Shown one piece after another: positions 33,791-45,130 of a stretch of 64,000 nt of DNA (its first letter is position 1; every line of letters starts with the position of its first letter). The notes beneath the pieces were generated by a model. The model had not been told where the DNA came from. It ran no database searches and worked only from the letters and a program-made list of their open reading frames with translations. This DNA comes from Tetrapyrgos nigripes (lineage: Eukaryota > Basidiomycota > Agaricomycetes > Agaricales > Campanellaceae): positions 558,001 to 622,000 of the forward strand of contig JAACJM010000017.1 of assembly GCA_013368315.1 (NCBI GenBank), read 5' to 3'. Both the position numbers and the translations under genes were made by a program.

Positions 33791-34769
33791 ATCCACAAAG
33801 GTTATTCTTCGGCAGTTGGCTTCACAAAAAGGACTTCATTCTATTCTAAGTTACACTACCAGTACTCCAGAAAAATAAAATAAAAGAAAATAAAAGTATG
33901 TCGGTAGGTCTTAGCAAGCCGTATCATCGACTCGAGGGCTGAGCTGGCTTTCGTTCCAAGCTATACCGACGTGACTGTACAAGTAGAGTAGTATCACAGA
34001 TTAAATTAAGTATCATCATACCAGTGAAAATCTAATTAAACGTATCCGAACCTATGCCTAGTCTAAGGATGTTGTCTATCGCGCTTCTAATTCCAGTTTG
34101 TTCAACGAGCCAAAGTCAACGTCAATATCTATGGGGTATGCCTATACTGAAGGGCTGCGATTGCCCTAGAATTGAATCTCGCAGACCAGAAGAAGCGAGA
34201 TTCACCTGTGTACACTGTAACTAACATAATCCGACTCCCTTGACTGCCAATGTGGCCATTTTGTCAAAAGAACCGATTCAGAGCTGGTGTTGAGAATAGA
34301 AAAATCGCCCACATACCCGAGTGCTCGAACTATCATCACTAGGATGATGTTAGAGGAAAGGAACTGTCAGATGACAGTCACGCCAAAAAGACCGAAATAT
34401 CCGCTCGACGGATAGGTGACCGGATAGGTGTACAAAAGTTACGAGGCCCTTTAGGCCGAGTTAACTTATGTCGACCCCTCAATTGAGTAGCAAAGGTCCT
34501 CACGGGTTCTAACTTTTACACGCCACCACAGCGCTCCGAAGTACCCGAACTGACGCTCGATACGTCATAGCTCATTTCTGCCTTGCCGCCCACCAACCAC
34601 GATGAGCTTCAGGCGTATTTACCTTCCCTCAGCAGCCGTCGCAAGTCCAACTGCCGCTCTCTGAACCACTACGGGCTCCTCCACCCAACGTTCAAGATGT
34701 CATTACAGAAGATATTAAGTTCTATCTAATTTTTTTAGTCAATTTCACAGTATTACTTACTTATACAAT
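33791..34769. other. Intergenic, no gene recognised
   Basis: No motif-bearing frame. A SINE-like sequence is at 34,439-34,524. Confidence 0.4.
34439..34524 (+). repeat. SINE-like tRNA-related head (copy 1)
   Basis: TTACGAGGCCCTTTAGGCC, then GAGTTAACTTATGTCGA, and later CACGGGTTCTAACTTTTAC. The blocks TTAGGC.GAGTTAA and GGGTTC.AAC stand in the order and at a spacing expected for pol III A and B boxes. The same blocks occur at 49,474-49,560 and 49,741-49,818 on the other strand. Confidence 0.55.
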
Positions 34770-34813
34770 GGGCCTCGTAATTTGCCATGCGAAGCAGTGG
34801 CACCTTTCCCCAG
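34770..34813. repeat. Dispersed hairpin repeat (copy 1)
   Basis: GGGCCTCGTAATTTGCCATG followed by CGAAGCAGTGGCACCTTTCC. It is the reverse complement of 48,561-48,609 with few differences. GCCATGC and GCA.TGGC fold around a GAA loop. Confidence 0.6.
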
Positions 34814-34830
34814 TGAGATATGCTTTGGGA

Positions 34831-37800
34831 GTTGAAGTTAGTGATAGAGTTTTCTCGTTCAACGATTACGCATTCGAATGTGTCTGTGGCGGAAGGTGAG
34901 TACTAGTTGAGTTGACTGATGCTTCATTTTTGCGTTTTTCTTCTTCTTTTGTTTGGTGTACCTTTCTTCTCCTTCACCGTGTGAATACATTTGTTGCATC
35001 GATACGTGCTTGTCGGCGGGACTTGCTGAGCCTGGAATCTGTCGGCGTTTTCCCGCAAGAATCAATTATGATGGCAATCTGTACGAACTGGGCTCTATAT
35101 AAGGAAGAATAAGACCTACGGCTTTAAATAGGACAAGCCTCCATTGGCCAGCTCGACGTTCGTTAGCTGAACGCTCGCGAATAGGCGCTTCATGTAAACC
35201 AATGTGACGCAGGATATCTCGTCCCCAGTGTTCGGGTCCATTATCGTCGCTACATAGCCTACTATATGATACAAGATATTATATTACACTCATTGAACTT
35301 CTACTTACTATTACTTATTATACATTTGTATCACTACCAGCAAATGATATAGTAGGTTTTAGAGATGGTATGACTAGGCTCTGTTCCCCCATCCTTCCCA
35401 ATTTAATGTTACGGAAAACATAACACGCAAGAATGCTCAGGAGAGCGTTGTATGGGGGTACGATCGTTGAATGATACTCGACTGGGATAGTGTAGAGTGT
35501 GACGATAAGTGTCAGGCTGATTAACAAAGAGATCCTGGAAGGACATCAATATTCGAATCAACAACTATCAAACAAGGACGATGCCACATGGGAGAGTTGT
35601 GACGGAGTGCACTTACATATAGTAGAATTGCCCGTCTCGAAGAAGGGATTTTGAGAATACGGGGAAGTACTTCCCACTGAAAAATGAGGTGGCCTTTTGT
35701 GGTAACGTACAGCTGTCCGGAGTTGCGAAACGGAAAGTCCGGAAGAGCTGACACGAAATTGCAAAGTACACTGATGTGTCGAAAACCAATAACGTGCAGA
35801 CGGACAGGGAGCTGAACACAGCCTGAAGTGATTGGTAGGTGCAGCGCTCCGCAGTCGACATCGAGGGAATTGGTTGAACGAAGTAAATGTCCAGGCCTTC
35901 GGTTGAAATTACGAGAAACCAGAGGACTTTGAATGCCAGTCTGATTTTAAACTTGTCGTGGAAAATTGCGTGTACACGAAGGAGGAAAAGAAAAGATACA
36001 GAGCAGTTGGTGAGGAAGGAAAAGATTGGAAACAGTATCCCAGTCATCAGTTTACAATCGAGGTCATTATCGACTGATCCAAGTTATAGGCTTAAAGTAT
36101 GAGATACTCTTCTGGCAAGTTCAAAGTTCCTACTTACTAGCGTAGATAGCATGGACCAGAATGCAACCCAACGGTGCAACCCTAGATCTTGATTGTCAGT
36201 GACACAAAATGACTTTTCGTTGTTGATCCCTACCGACACATGATGTAGGCAATCGTCGTGAGTCTGAACTCTCGATGAATGTAGATTTCAATCTCGTCTT
36301 CTAAGTTTGTCAAGGTATCCCAGATTATGAGCTGAATGCCAACGAAAGATTCGATGAGTTCGATTTATCCAGGCAAAGTGGATTCTCACGTACCACCAAT
36401 GAACTGACGGACACATATTGCATTGCTTGAGCAGCTTGGAGATGGCTGACAAGAGTGATGAAGGCAGCTTCATCGAGAACCGAAATAGAGGACGTATTGG
36501 AAGGGATCGACATTAACAGGGTTCTCTATCGTCCTACCTTTGGCGACAGGAGACTTTATAATCTCCTCCTCGACTGGCCGTGCTGTACCTTTGGGAAGAT
36601 AGGAACGTGCATAGGCTGCACGATACGACTAGAGATTGTCAATTTTATGTAATAGTCCGCACTTCGCTCGAAGGACTAAGGGAGGACTGATAGTATGATA
36701 AGTTGTCTCCGCCTCAGATTTGGACAAGCAATTGAGTCATATCAAAAACCTGGAGAAGAATTTTCGAGTTTTACTATATCAACTGTGCTCCTGGCACCGC
36801 CTCCTCAGTCGGTAGACCCAGGAACCATAATGCCACGACTGTCACGGCGCTAAATTAAGGTTCTCGTCAACTTTAGTCTTCTCAAGTTCTACGCCACCCA
36901 ACGTGATGAGGAGCAACAGGAATCATTGTCGAATTATGCATCGGAAAAATAGGCGTACTACCACTGTGTGGCGAGTGCGTTTACCGGGAGGAGGGGTCAG
37001 ACCAAGGTCAGACGGTTTCTTTTTCAGTGAGGGTTCCTTCGTTCAGGTGCTTAGTCTCCTTGTGGCTTATGAACTCTGAGGGGTGCTGACTTTGCGATAC
37101 GAGATGAGAATCCCGTTGCTTACCTGGTTAAGCATCATTTTGATCATCCTCGAGGCTTGCTAGAAATACATGATAAACAAGTCAGGCCAGAGAGCTACCG
37201 AGTAACCTGACCGCGCGACGGGGCCAGCTATCTTTGTCCGTGTTTCTATTGCGTTATTGCGCATCATGCATTCATTCTTGGTCCCATGATCAAACCTCCA
37301 AGTGCGCCACGTTACTAATATGACCTTGACATAGCGCCCTTCATAGCATTTCATTGTCAGCAATTTAAGAACACAATATGACTGAAGTTTCATTTCTTCC
37401 GATATTGCTGCAGGAGTTGGTCACCCACTCGCCGTGCGCCATGATATTGCTCAACCATGCTCCACGGTCTCCTTAGAACATTATCCACTGGCAGTGGCTG
37501 AGCATTGCGAGAGTATTTTTATGTTTCTCGACGAGCCAGCTGACCTAGAGATCAATTGCTTGGTATCTTCTTACCGTGGAATTCAGCCTCGTGTGCGACC
37601 AGGAGATGGCATCGGTGTACCTGTAGCCACTGCCTTTCCGAACGAGTCATACATCACTGGTATCACCTGAGGTAGGTACACCCCTCAGCTGATTTTTTAA
37701 TAAGATTCAACGACGAACGCATGTAGTGCGCAGCAGTGAAATTCAGTAACCCAAATTGTCTGCGATAAGGTAGTACTTGCGACCTCAATCTCTTCAAGTT

Positions 37801-38727
37801 GAGAGAGTACTCCTTCGATCCATTCAGTGGCACCGGCCGGACGATCTTGCTCAGCCCAGCATGCTTCCCAATGTATGCTTCAAAGGATCAATAGACAGGT
37901 CGAACGGAAAATCAGCATACGAATCATTAGCTAGTGAATCGGTCAAGTCTGGGCTCACACAGCTATTTGATCATGCCCGTATTCCTTCGTAGCTTTGCTA
38001 CCTCTTACTCCTCTTACTCCTCAAGGCCTCAAGTTTGAAATTTAACATCTGACCGCCGACGATCGACGGTCGTAGTATAACGATTGTAACCTAAGGCGGG
38101 TGAGGCCTAGGTCGATCAGCGATCGTCGGGAATTTGAAATACAAAACCCCTATTCCCGCCTGCTTACCAAATGTAAATGCTCAAGCAGTCCGCGCCTCTT
38201 AGAAGCGAGTCAAGAGCTGATGAACTTTGAAGTGCGAGGGAGGGCGCCGGTGAGGTGAGGTGAGGTGGGGTTACTCGGGTACTCATATGTAAAAAAAGGA
38301 CAGAAAGGACACAAAACTTTAAAAAAAGCGGTCTACATACATAACGCCATAAAAATCAATGCTCGTCTTTTCCGCATTCCGTTAAAATTGAACCCTGGGC
38401 TATCGCGCTCATCTTGTTCCATTACAATGAGAGGCGATAATGTTAGCCATTCTTAGCGCGTTGCGAGTGCGTACGCAGTCCCCGACTCTCCCGGACACCC
38501 GTCGAAAAAAAAAAACGACGAATAAAGATGCTAGCCACAGGAGGCCACAGGTCGAAACAGAGTGCGTAGTATGTTTATTGCGAGAGTAGTACACTATACA
38601 CAGAGAGAGAAACATGTACTAGATCCTTGCACAAATTGGAATTCTTTTGTTCCGAGAGCAACAGTATGTAACATCAGAGTTTGTAGTAGTCCGTTCAATC
38701 AAAGAATGGCGAAAATACAAAAAAGGA
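34831..38727. repeat. Segmental duplication copy B
   Basis: Second, same-orientation copy of 22,570-26,218, about 12.3 kb away. It begins inside the dioxygenase tail at GCTTTGGGAG. The sequence to its left is unrelated to that of copy A, which places the break here. Confidence 0.85.
35318..36513 (-). CDS. DUF6533-like multi-pass membrane protein, copy B
   Basis: Paralogue of the gene at 22,999-24,193 with the same five-exon design: 36394-36513, 36234-36331, 36138-36181, 35617-36073 and 35318-35534. All exon lengths are identical, giving 311 codons, and all splice sites are kept. Many residues differ, for example LWFLVISTEGLDIYF against LWVLTLSTEILDFYF and VAPLGCILVHAIYA against LSSLGCVLVHAIYA, yet no frame is broken. 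Conservation of both frames while nearby non-coding DNA has gained and lost bases suggests that both copies are, or recently were, under selection. Function unknown; membrane location inferred from hydrophobic helices. Confidence 0.8.
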
Positions 38728-39344
38728 CATACGATATACTATTACCTTAATACGTACATCGGTATGCCTCCTGGGCCCCGACGTATCACATACTGGCCGG
38801 GCAATAAACTCCTCCTCCTATGCTCAACTCCACATTACACCATATTTATATCCGTCTCTAAGTACAAATTGTCTGTTCACCCAAATCCATACCCGACTTA
38901 TACCCGAAGAACCCAATATAGGAGTCCAGACAGCGGCGCCTATAAGGACAGGGACAGGGACTGCTGGCGCTGCAGTGTCAGTGTTGCCCATGAAGGGGTT
39001 ACCGAGTATCATCGAAGAAGACGGATGCTACATGCTGTTCTCCAACTGATCGAGTGAGTGGCAGAGAGTTGACGAGGAACACAATTAAGACAATTGCGAG
39101 GGTTTGGGGTCACTAGTGTTGGGATTTACGGCTTGAAACTTCTACCCTGTTCACTTTCTGAGGCGCTGTTCATGAGACAAAATTTCTAGCACCGCTCCGT
39201 CTGACACCGGGATAGAGATATACTCCTGGGTAAATAATATGTGCATATACTAGCAAGAGAAAGAAAGCTCAGTATTTAAGAGTCCGTGCATGAACACAAT
39301 AATGTCCGACCAAAATGTCTAGGTATACTGTAGTCTGTCACAGT
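38728..39344. other. Intergenic, no gene recognised
   Basis: Short frames only; none shows a motif or splice pattern I trust. Confidence 0.4.
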
Positions 39345-40105
39345 CTAAAGACCAAGAGCTCCAAGCGTAAGTCCCAAACCAAGAGACCCGAGGATACCAG
39401 CAACATTCAAAAGCCTGCGATACAATTCAATTCTACGGGATCTGGGATGACGAATCGTCAACTTACAAGTTAGCCACGAGTTTAAGGACACCCTGAACAA
39501 GCGACCCGACTCCAAAGAGTACCCTGTTCAAGGATTTATCAACTCTGTTAAAAAGAGGTCCGACAACTGGAAGCTCATTGGCCGTGACGACGACGTTGTC
39601 CAAGGTGAGAGTGATATCCTAGTATTGAGGCATCGATGGTAAAAATCCAGGTACGCGGTTTAGACTCGAGATGCTTACTCTAACGATCGTGGCGATGAGG
39701 TTGGCAGTACTGTCGTTGGACTGTCTTTTGGCCTTGCCATCCACCTTACCCGATGCATGGATCCTAGACAGATCGGCGGCGGCGTTGTCGAGAGCTTCAG
39801 TCAAATCGCCAATGAGAGGAGACAGAGTCTTCGCGTTTGCGTTGTCGAGGTTCTCTGGAAGGTCGCGTACTACTTTAGTATAGCTAGACGGACAGCGCAG
39901 AGTTATACTCACGAATCTGTGGTAGGATCGTATTAACCTGATCCTGGAGAGTATTCAGAATACTTCCGACGGTGATGTTTAGCTCAGCCCGACGGTTCTC
40001 GATGAAGGCCACATCGTTGGAACGAGCCTGAGAGGTGGAAATTGGTTTGGAGGCAGCGATGGAGAAGATGGAGAGAAGACAGATGGCTTTGGAGAAGATC
40101 ATCAT
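39345..40105 (-). CDS. Small secreted protein with hydrophobic C-terminus
   Basis: Four exons join in frame to 196 residues: 39913-40105, 39679-39854, 39467-39618 and 39345-39414. The start at 40,105 gives a signal peptide (MMIFSKAICLLSIFSIAAS); a second ATG follows directly. The mature part is helical and polar, with repeated NTL/DNA/DNV patterns: SILNTLQDQVNTILPQI, LIGDLTEALDNAAADLSRI, ITLTLDNVVVTANELPVVGP. It ends in a strongly hydrophobic Gly/Leu tail, GILGSLGLGLTLGALGL. No cysteines were seen. It recalls secreted surface-active helical proteins, but I do not recognise the family. All introns have GT..AG ends, so expression is likely. A TATA box lies about 95 bases upstream. Confidence 0.75.
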
Positions 40106-40199
40106 GATGAACTAGCTTGGTACTATCAGGGGAATAAGGATGCGACTCCGAGTGGCTACGAGTGGATAACTCTGAGGGTTTGGGAAGTCTAGGAGGAGA

Positions 40200-40206
40200 T
40201 TTTATA
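40200..40206 (-). promoter_or_regulatory. TATA box of the small secreted protein gene
   Basis: TATAAAA on the minus strand, about 95 bases before the ATG at 40,105. Confidence 0.45.
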
Positions 40207-40209
40207 GGT

Positions 40210-41410
40210 TGAAATAAAGCGAAAACTTATGGGTGTGCTGCTTCCCCAAATCAAGATGCAGTATTCAAAACAATATAGACTTTTGACAATGCGTATGCTT
40301 GATTGTCAGAGTATTACGAGGAGTCGTTTCTTCGGAGACTGATCGCTTCTGCCAATTGCATTCTTGAAGAACAAAATCTATTCCAGGTTTCCAGCAGCAA
40401 GCCTGGAGGCTAATGAATCAAGCGAAAACAAGTTCAAGTGAGTATATCATAGTTTGCATAGTGAGTACTTAGTGGCTCCGCAAACGGACAACCGCATTTG
40501 CACGCGGCGTTGGATGCCACTAACCAACCATTAATGAATGCTTTGTGAGCTACCGCTTCGCGTGGCAATAACAAAGCCCTTCTTTGATTAGGAATAGTAC
40601 ATTCAGTTTCATCGGCGCGATGAGGACAAGAGCGATTGTCAGGGAGATACATGGGGTGACGGCAAACGCCGGTATCGGCTTCGGGTGAAAAAAAAGACCG
40701 GATGCCGACGTTTCCAAACTGTATACACCGCGAACGGCGATGCGTATGTGGAGCATGGAAAAATCTAAACTTAAATGACGGATTTTTGCTCGGCCCCGGG
40801 AATACTCCATATGGAGTATCGGCCTCAAATCGGTCCCATATGGAGTAGCACCGGTGAGCAAAAGCTGCTTTGAAAAATCAGTAATTTAAGTTTGTGTTTT
40901 TCAATGGCCCAAATATGCATCACCGTCCGCGGTGATAGCTACTACGCGAAAGCCTCAGACTAAAAAACGAGTCCCTAAAGGGCCAGACCATGGCCAGAAC
41001 TGAGAAAGGGCCTCGTGATTACCATAGTCATCCCGCTGACATGCCGTTATAATGCTGCTTGCCAAGGCCCTTTCCGGTATCTCCGACATTTTGCTACGCG
41101 TCGGCCTTGATGTCGTTCGCCCCGATGACGCGACACTCATGTGTTCGCGACGACTTGTAAGTTGTTGATTTGGAATAAATTTCCAATCCTGCTCCTTCCA
41201 ATGTCCCTCACATGACACAAACCAGTCAATTCACCATCCATCACGACTTCTTGGACTTGAAGCTTCCTTGGAATTGCAGCATCTTGAGCAACTGCAAGAT
41301 GTACGTTGAAATTTGGGCTCACTGACAGTTCTGCTTCTATGTAGTAGATTTACTACATACCTCAGATTTATTTAGCACAGTGAGACCTGATACTGAACAA
41401 ACATTATTTA
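40210..41410. other. Intergenic, repeats but no gene recognised
   Basis: Contains a perfect 18-bp palindrome (40,802-40,819), a stretch with GCTACCGCTTCGCGTGGCAA similar to the hairpin repeat at 48,561, and the shared block 41,096-41,156. No gene-like frame. Confidence 0.4.
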
Positions 41411-43022
41411 CTACAATATGAGTTCTGTCGCTATTTTGAACCACTTAGCACCTAGCATGGCCACTTCAATACTATCAGCAATTATGAATGGTATAATGCC
41501 ACCCTCAAACATGCAAAAGTCGACGTGAACAGTGAGATTGATGATTGTGCCCTCAGTAATAGCCTTGAGGTGAGGTTGAGAATGTTGGTTGTAAATTTGA
41601 CAAAGAGATACAAAGTTCACATCCAGACTGGGGATGTCGACTGAGTCGTATTTGGAACACTTGGTTTCTGCAGTCCAGTGAACAATAATGAAATCCTCAG
41701 CTAGCCAATTCCCAGCAGACAATGACAAGTCCAACACAGGTGACTCCCATGTAGCCAGGCAAAAAAATACATACTGAAAGGCGTTATGCTCATTGGGCAG
41801 AGGAGCAAGGAGTAGCCAAGATCTTGAAGGTGAGATTGTCAGCTGTGGAATCCATCAGTAATATGGAGACTGTTAAGCAGCAAAAGCCACCGACTCGACC
41901 AGTAGGTGCGTTCCACATGGAGACCACCTTTAAAATTCTGGCAGAAAATGACACAGGTTCCAGGATGACATTGGCATTCAACTGCAGAGGCATGGCTGTA
42001 GGAAGATCCCAAGTCAAGAAAGGGGTGTTTAGAGATACAGGGATCGGCAGCTGAAGCTGGCTTCATGAAATAGTACGCCAATCAATGTATACATTAACCA
42101 AGATACACCAATGTATATGTTAAGAAAGATAAACAGAAAAAACATGTCTGCTGAACCAGTTGGTTAGCAGTTGTCCATTAGATGAAAGTAATATCATTTT
42201 CCATTTGCTCTTCATGGTCAGCCCAATCCAAATCGATAGATGGGCTGAGTGCATTATGTGACAAGCTCAGTCTTCAATGAGTCATAATGTTGATAAATAC
42301 ATTACCTGTAAGTCAACTGATGTATACTGTTAATCTTGGAATGCAGACAAGAAATGATGACTCCACCATGAAGTTTCATGGCGACAATATGTGAGAAGTA
42401 GTTGCAATCATGTTTCTGGAAGTTTGCTTGCAAAACAGTGGATGCAGTGAATATGAATCCATCTTTGATACTGCATTGTGATGCGCAGATGTATTCATTT
42501 GATGACTAGACAACATTGGAATGAGGTGCAATCCAAGCAGTTGTGGAGAATTACCTGCATACAGTGGAACACCTAATGGGATGATACATGGTATGCCTTT
42601 AAAGGGTATCAAAATTCCATCAATAGTGACCTGCAAAGTCATTAGATGATTGTAAGCTTGAAAGAATGTCTACGAACATCACTGTACTGTCAGACATCAG
42701 TAGATGCTGACTTCACATTCAATGCTAACTGGCCAAGTGGTAGAAGGGTCTTTTGGGAGCTGTTCACAGCTCTGAAACAGTGAGGGCACATCATGGGATA
42801 TCTGGTTGAGTGAGTACAGAATGGGTTGTGGCACTCAATTGAGAATATCAAGTTATTGCCGCAATGGTATGATCCAGAGTACCACTTGCTGTGAAGTAGT
42901 CCCCTGTCCATAGCTACTTGCTGGTCTGTTTGCAGAGGACTGTCACCACAATCAATCAATGCAGGCATATCCTGACTCCCTTTATAAGTCGCCAGACAGG
43001 AACATAACTGCGATGAGAACAT
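41411..43022 (-). other. Unassigned minus-strand frames downstream of the Plavaka relic
   Basis: Several short frames of similar style follow each other: one with a Cys pattern CHNPFC..CPHC (42,690-43,022), one with VTIDGILIPFKGIPC (42,376-42,642), and one reading NWLAEDFIIVHWTAETKC (41,411-41,737). They may be exons of one decayed gene, perhaps part of the neighbouring transposon. I do not recognise the family and cannot confirm splice joints. Confidence 0.3.
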
Positions 43023-43283
43023 ACTGAGTAGTCATCTCCATGTAGCAACCATATCATCAGGAAAATGGTCCCAGAGTAATTCTGGCTATTATAGTTAATC
43101 CATGTGTTATGACTTACTATGACTTGCTACTCTTAGATACCTCTGGTACTAATGAAAATGATATTGAAGCTTAATGTCATCCTCATTTTGTTCACCAAAT
43201 ACTATCCAAAAGTACCTGATATTATCAGTGTTCATCCATTGAGCTATGAAGTAGTACTACAGTAGCTAAACAATAACAGGTCT

Positions 43284-45130
43284 TCAAGTCAAATTGAAGT
43301 ATGAAAGATTATCCTTGAAGATATTAACCCAAAATCTGTCACAATCATCCAACACAGTTTCACTGGACCATTCACCAGGTACTGCTCCACCCCATTTTGG
43401 AAATAGATGTATGCTTCGTCTAATCTTCTCAAGCAGAATGATAGATGTGGATGGTGAATTACCAGACATCTGGCGTTTCACTTTATGGAGACCAGAGTAA
43501 GGGTCTCCTCGAGCAGAGAACTTGGTATACCACTCAATGTAGGCCAAGTGCAGAGGCAGGGGCATGTCTGAAGGGAATAGTGTTTTGAGATCTTACATGG
43601 AAGGGAAAAAATGACCCAAACTCATCTGATACGCATATCTGGAGACCAGTAGTTTAGTTTTTTAAACAGTGTATTGGGCAAAGACTTACCATGGAGACAC
43701 TCATTACCGTTGGCAGTGTCCTTGATCTGTATTAGTGCAGGGTCAAATTGAGAAGCCTGGACAACCTTGTTTGCTTTCTTGCACATCCAATGAGGCCTTG
43801 CACATACTGAGTTGAGGGTCTCTTTCCCATACAAGTCATGGTTGACAAACTTGACTTTATGCCAAATGGGTATGTCCCAAAAAGGTAAACTGACAAACTT
43901 GGCCCAGTCTTCAATATCTGCAGGCCTGATGTCAGGATCTCAAAATTGGACAATAAAGTGCTTGAGAGCATGTACAAATTGTGTAGCTCCATAGCCAGTT
44001 GAGCTCATGTCCTCAATTTTACTCAATGGAACAGACTTTTCAGTAGGGTTTTGTGTCATCTTGGGTGTGAGTGTACACTTCAGGTCTGATAGTGTTTGTC
44101 GTGAACCTGGAAAATTGTAGTGTCTGCTGGAAGAAGAGCTGATTTGGGAATCAGTGTCAAAGGAAGATGGTGTTGAGTTGGGTGATAGTCTCCATGATAT
44201 GTATGTAGTGTGATAGAGAACCTTTTCCCTCTGCTCCAGCCAGCGAGCCATCTGTGGATACTTGTCTTTATGATTCATTGTGCAATATACAGACTTGGCA
44301 AAGTCTATATGGAGCCGTTCAGTAGTCTCGGTGTTGTAATTATCTGTCATTCCAAATTGCTCAATGCGTGTGGTGTAATGGGATAGAAAGTGGAGTTTCA
44401 GCAGGTTAAAATGCTCTCAGAGACCCAAATCTATGAAGATTTGCTTGTAGGAATGGAAAGTTTTGAGAGAGGTGGACAAAGATTGTAAGGACTCCTGGTT
44501 GTGAATAGGATAATTGGAAAGGTAGAGAAAATCAAGCATGGCACAGGTTGCTGCCAAGAGCTTGTTGGACTGAGCAGTAGTGAGGGAAGGGATGTCAGTG
44601 ACCACACCAAGAATGAACATGCACATCTGTTTATGCTCTGTACCAGAAACATGTGAAAGAGATGAAATGCCTTTATGGAAAATGCATATGCTCTGATTGG
44701 CTGGTAGACGACGTATATGTGCATCAATCTCTGCTTTGCTGCAAACATTGGTCAGCCAGCCAATAAGGTGTTTCATGAAGTATGTCAGGGGTGATGGATT
44801 GGAAAATGTTGCAGTAGGGATGCTGGACAAGCTTGATGTTCTGCTCCAGACAGTTATCTTCCCACTCTGGAATATGGCAAGACTTCACAGCTTCAACAGC
44901 TTTTTGAAAGTTGCGAGGGCACTTGGTACATGGATAGATACCCAATTCGTTCTTCTCGGTCTCACATGATGAACAATCCCCATAATAGGCACATGTAACC
45001 AGCACCTGCTCTGGATAGTCCCCAACATATGAAGCTAGTAGTGGGTGACACCTTCTCCAGACACCATCTCTGCTTTTTATTTTGACTCTGTCAGTGTCAA
45101 GGTTGTCAATACACTCAAATAACCACCCAA
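43284..45130 (-). pseudogene. Plavaka-family transposase relic
   Basis: Blocks in order match the Plavaka transposases of agarics: DGVWRRCHPLLASYVGDYP, CAYYGDCSSCETEKNELG, NIFQSITPDILH, then in a new frame MKHLIGWLTNVCSKAEIDAH, GISSLSHVSGTEHKQMC and LDFLYLSNYPIHNQESL. Further blocks are EHFNLLKLHFLSHY, TDNYNTETTERLHIDFAKS, HKDKYPQMARWLEQREKVLY and HLAYIEWYTKFSARGDPYSG. A small deletion at DILH shifts the frame. An in-frame TGA at about 44,416 sits where the neighbouring motif suggests Arg, and a second stop follows FIVQF near 43,940. The N-terminal part beyond 45,130 was not found. The copy is dead. Confidence 0.8.
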
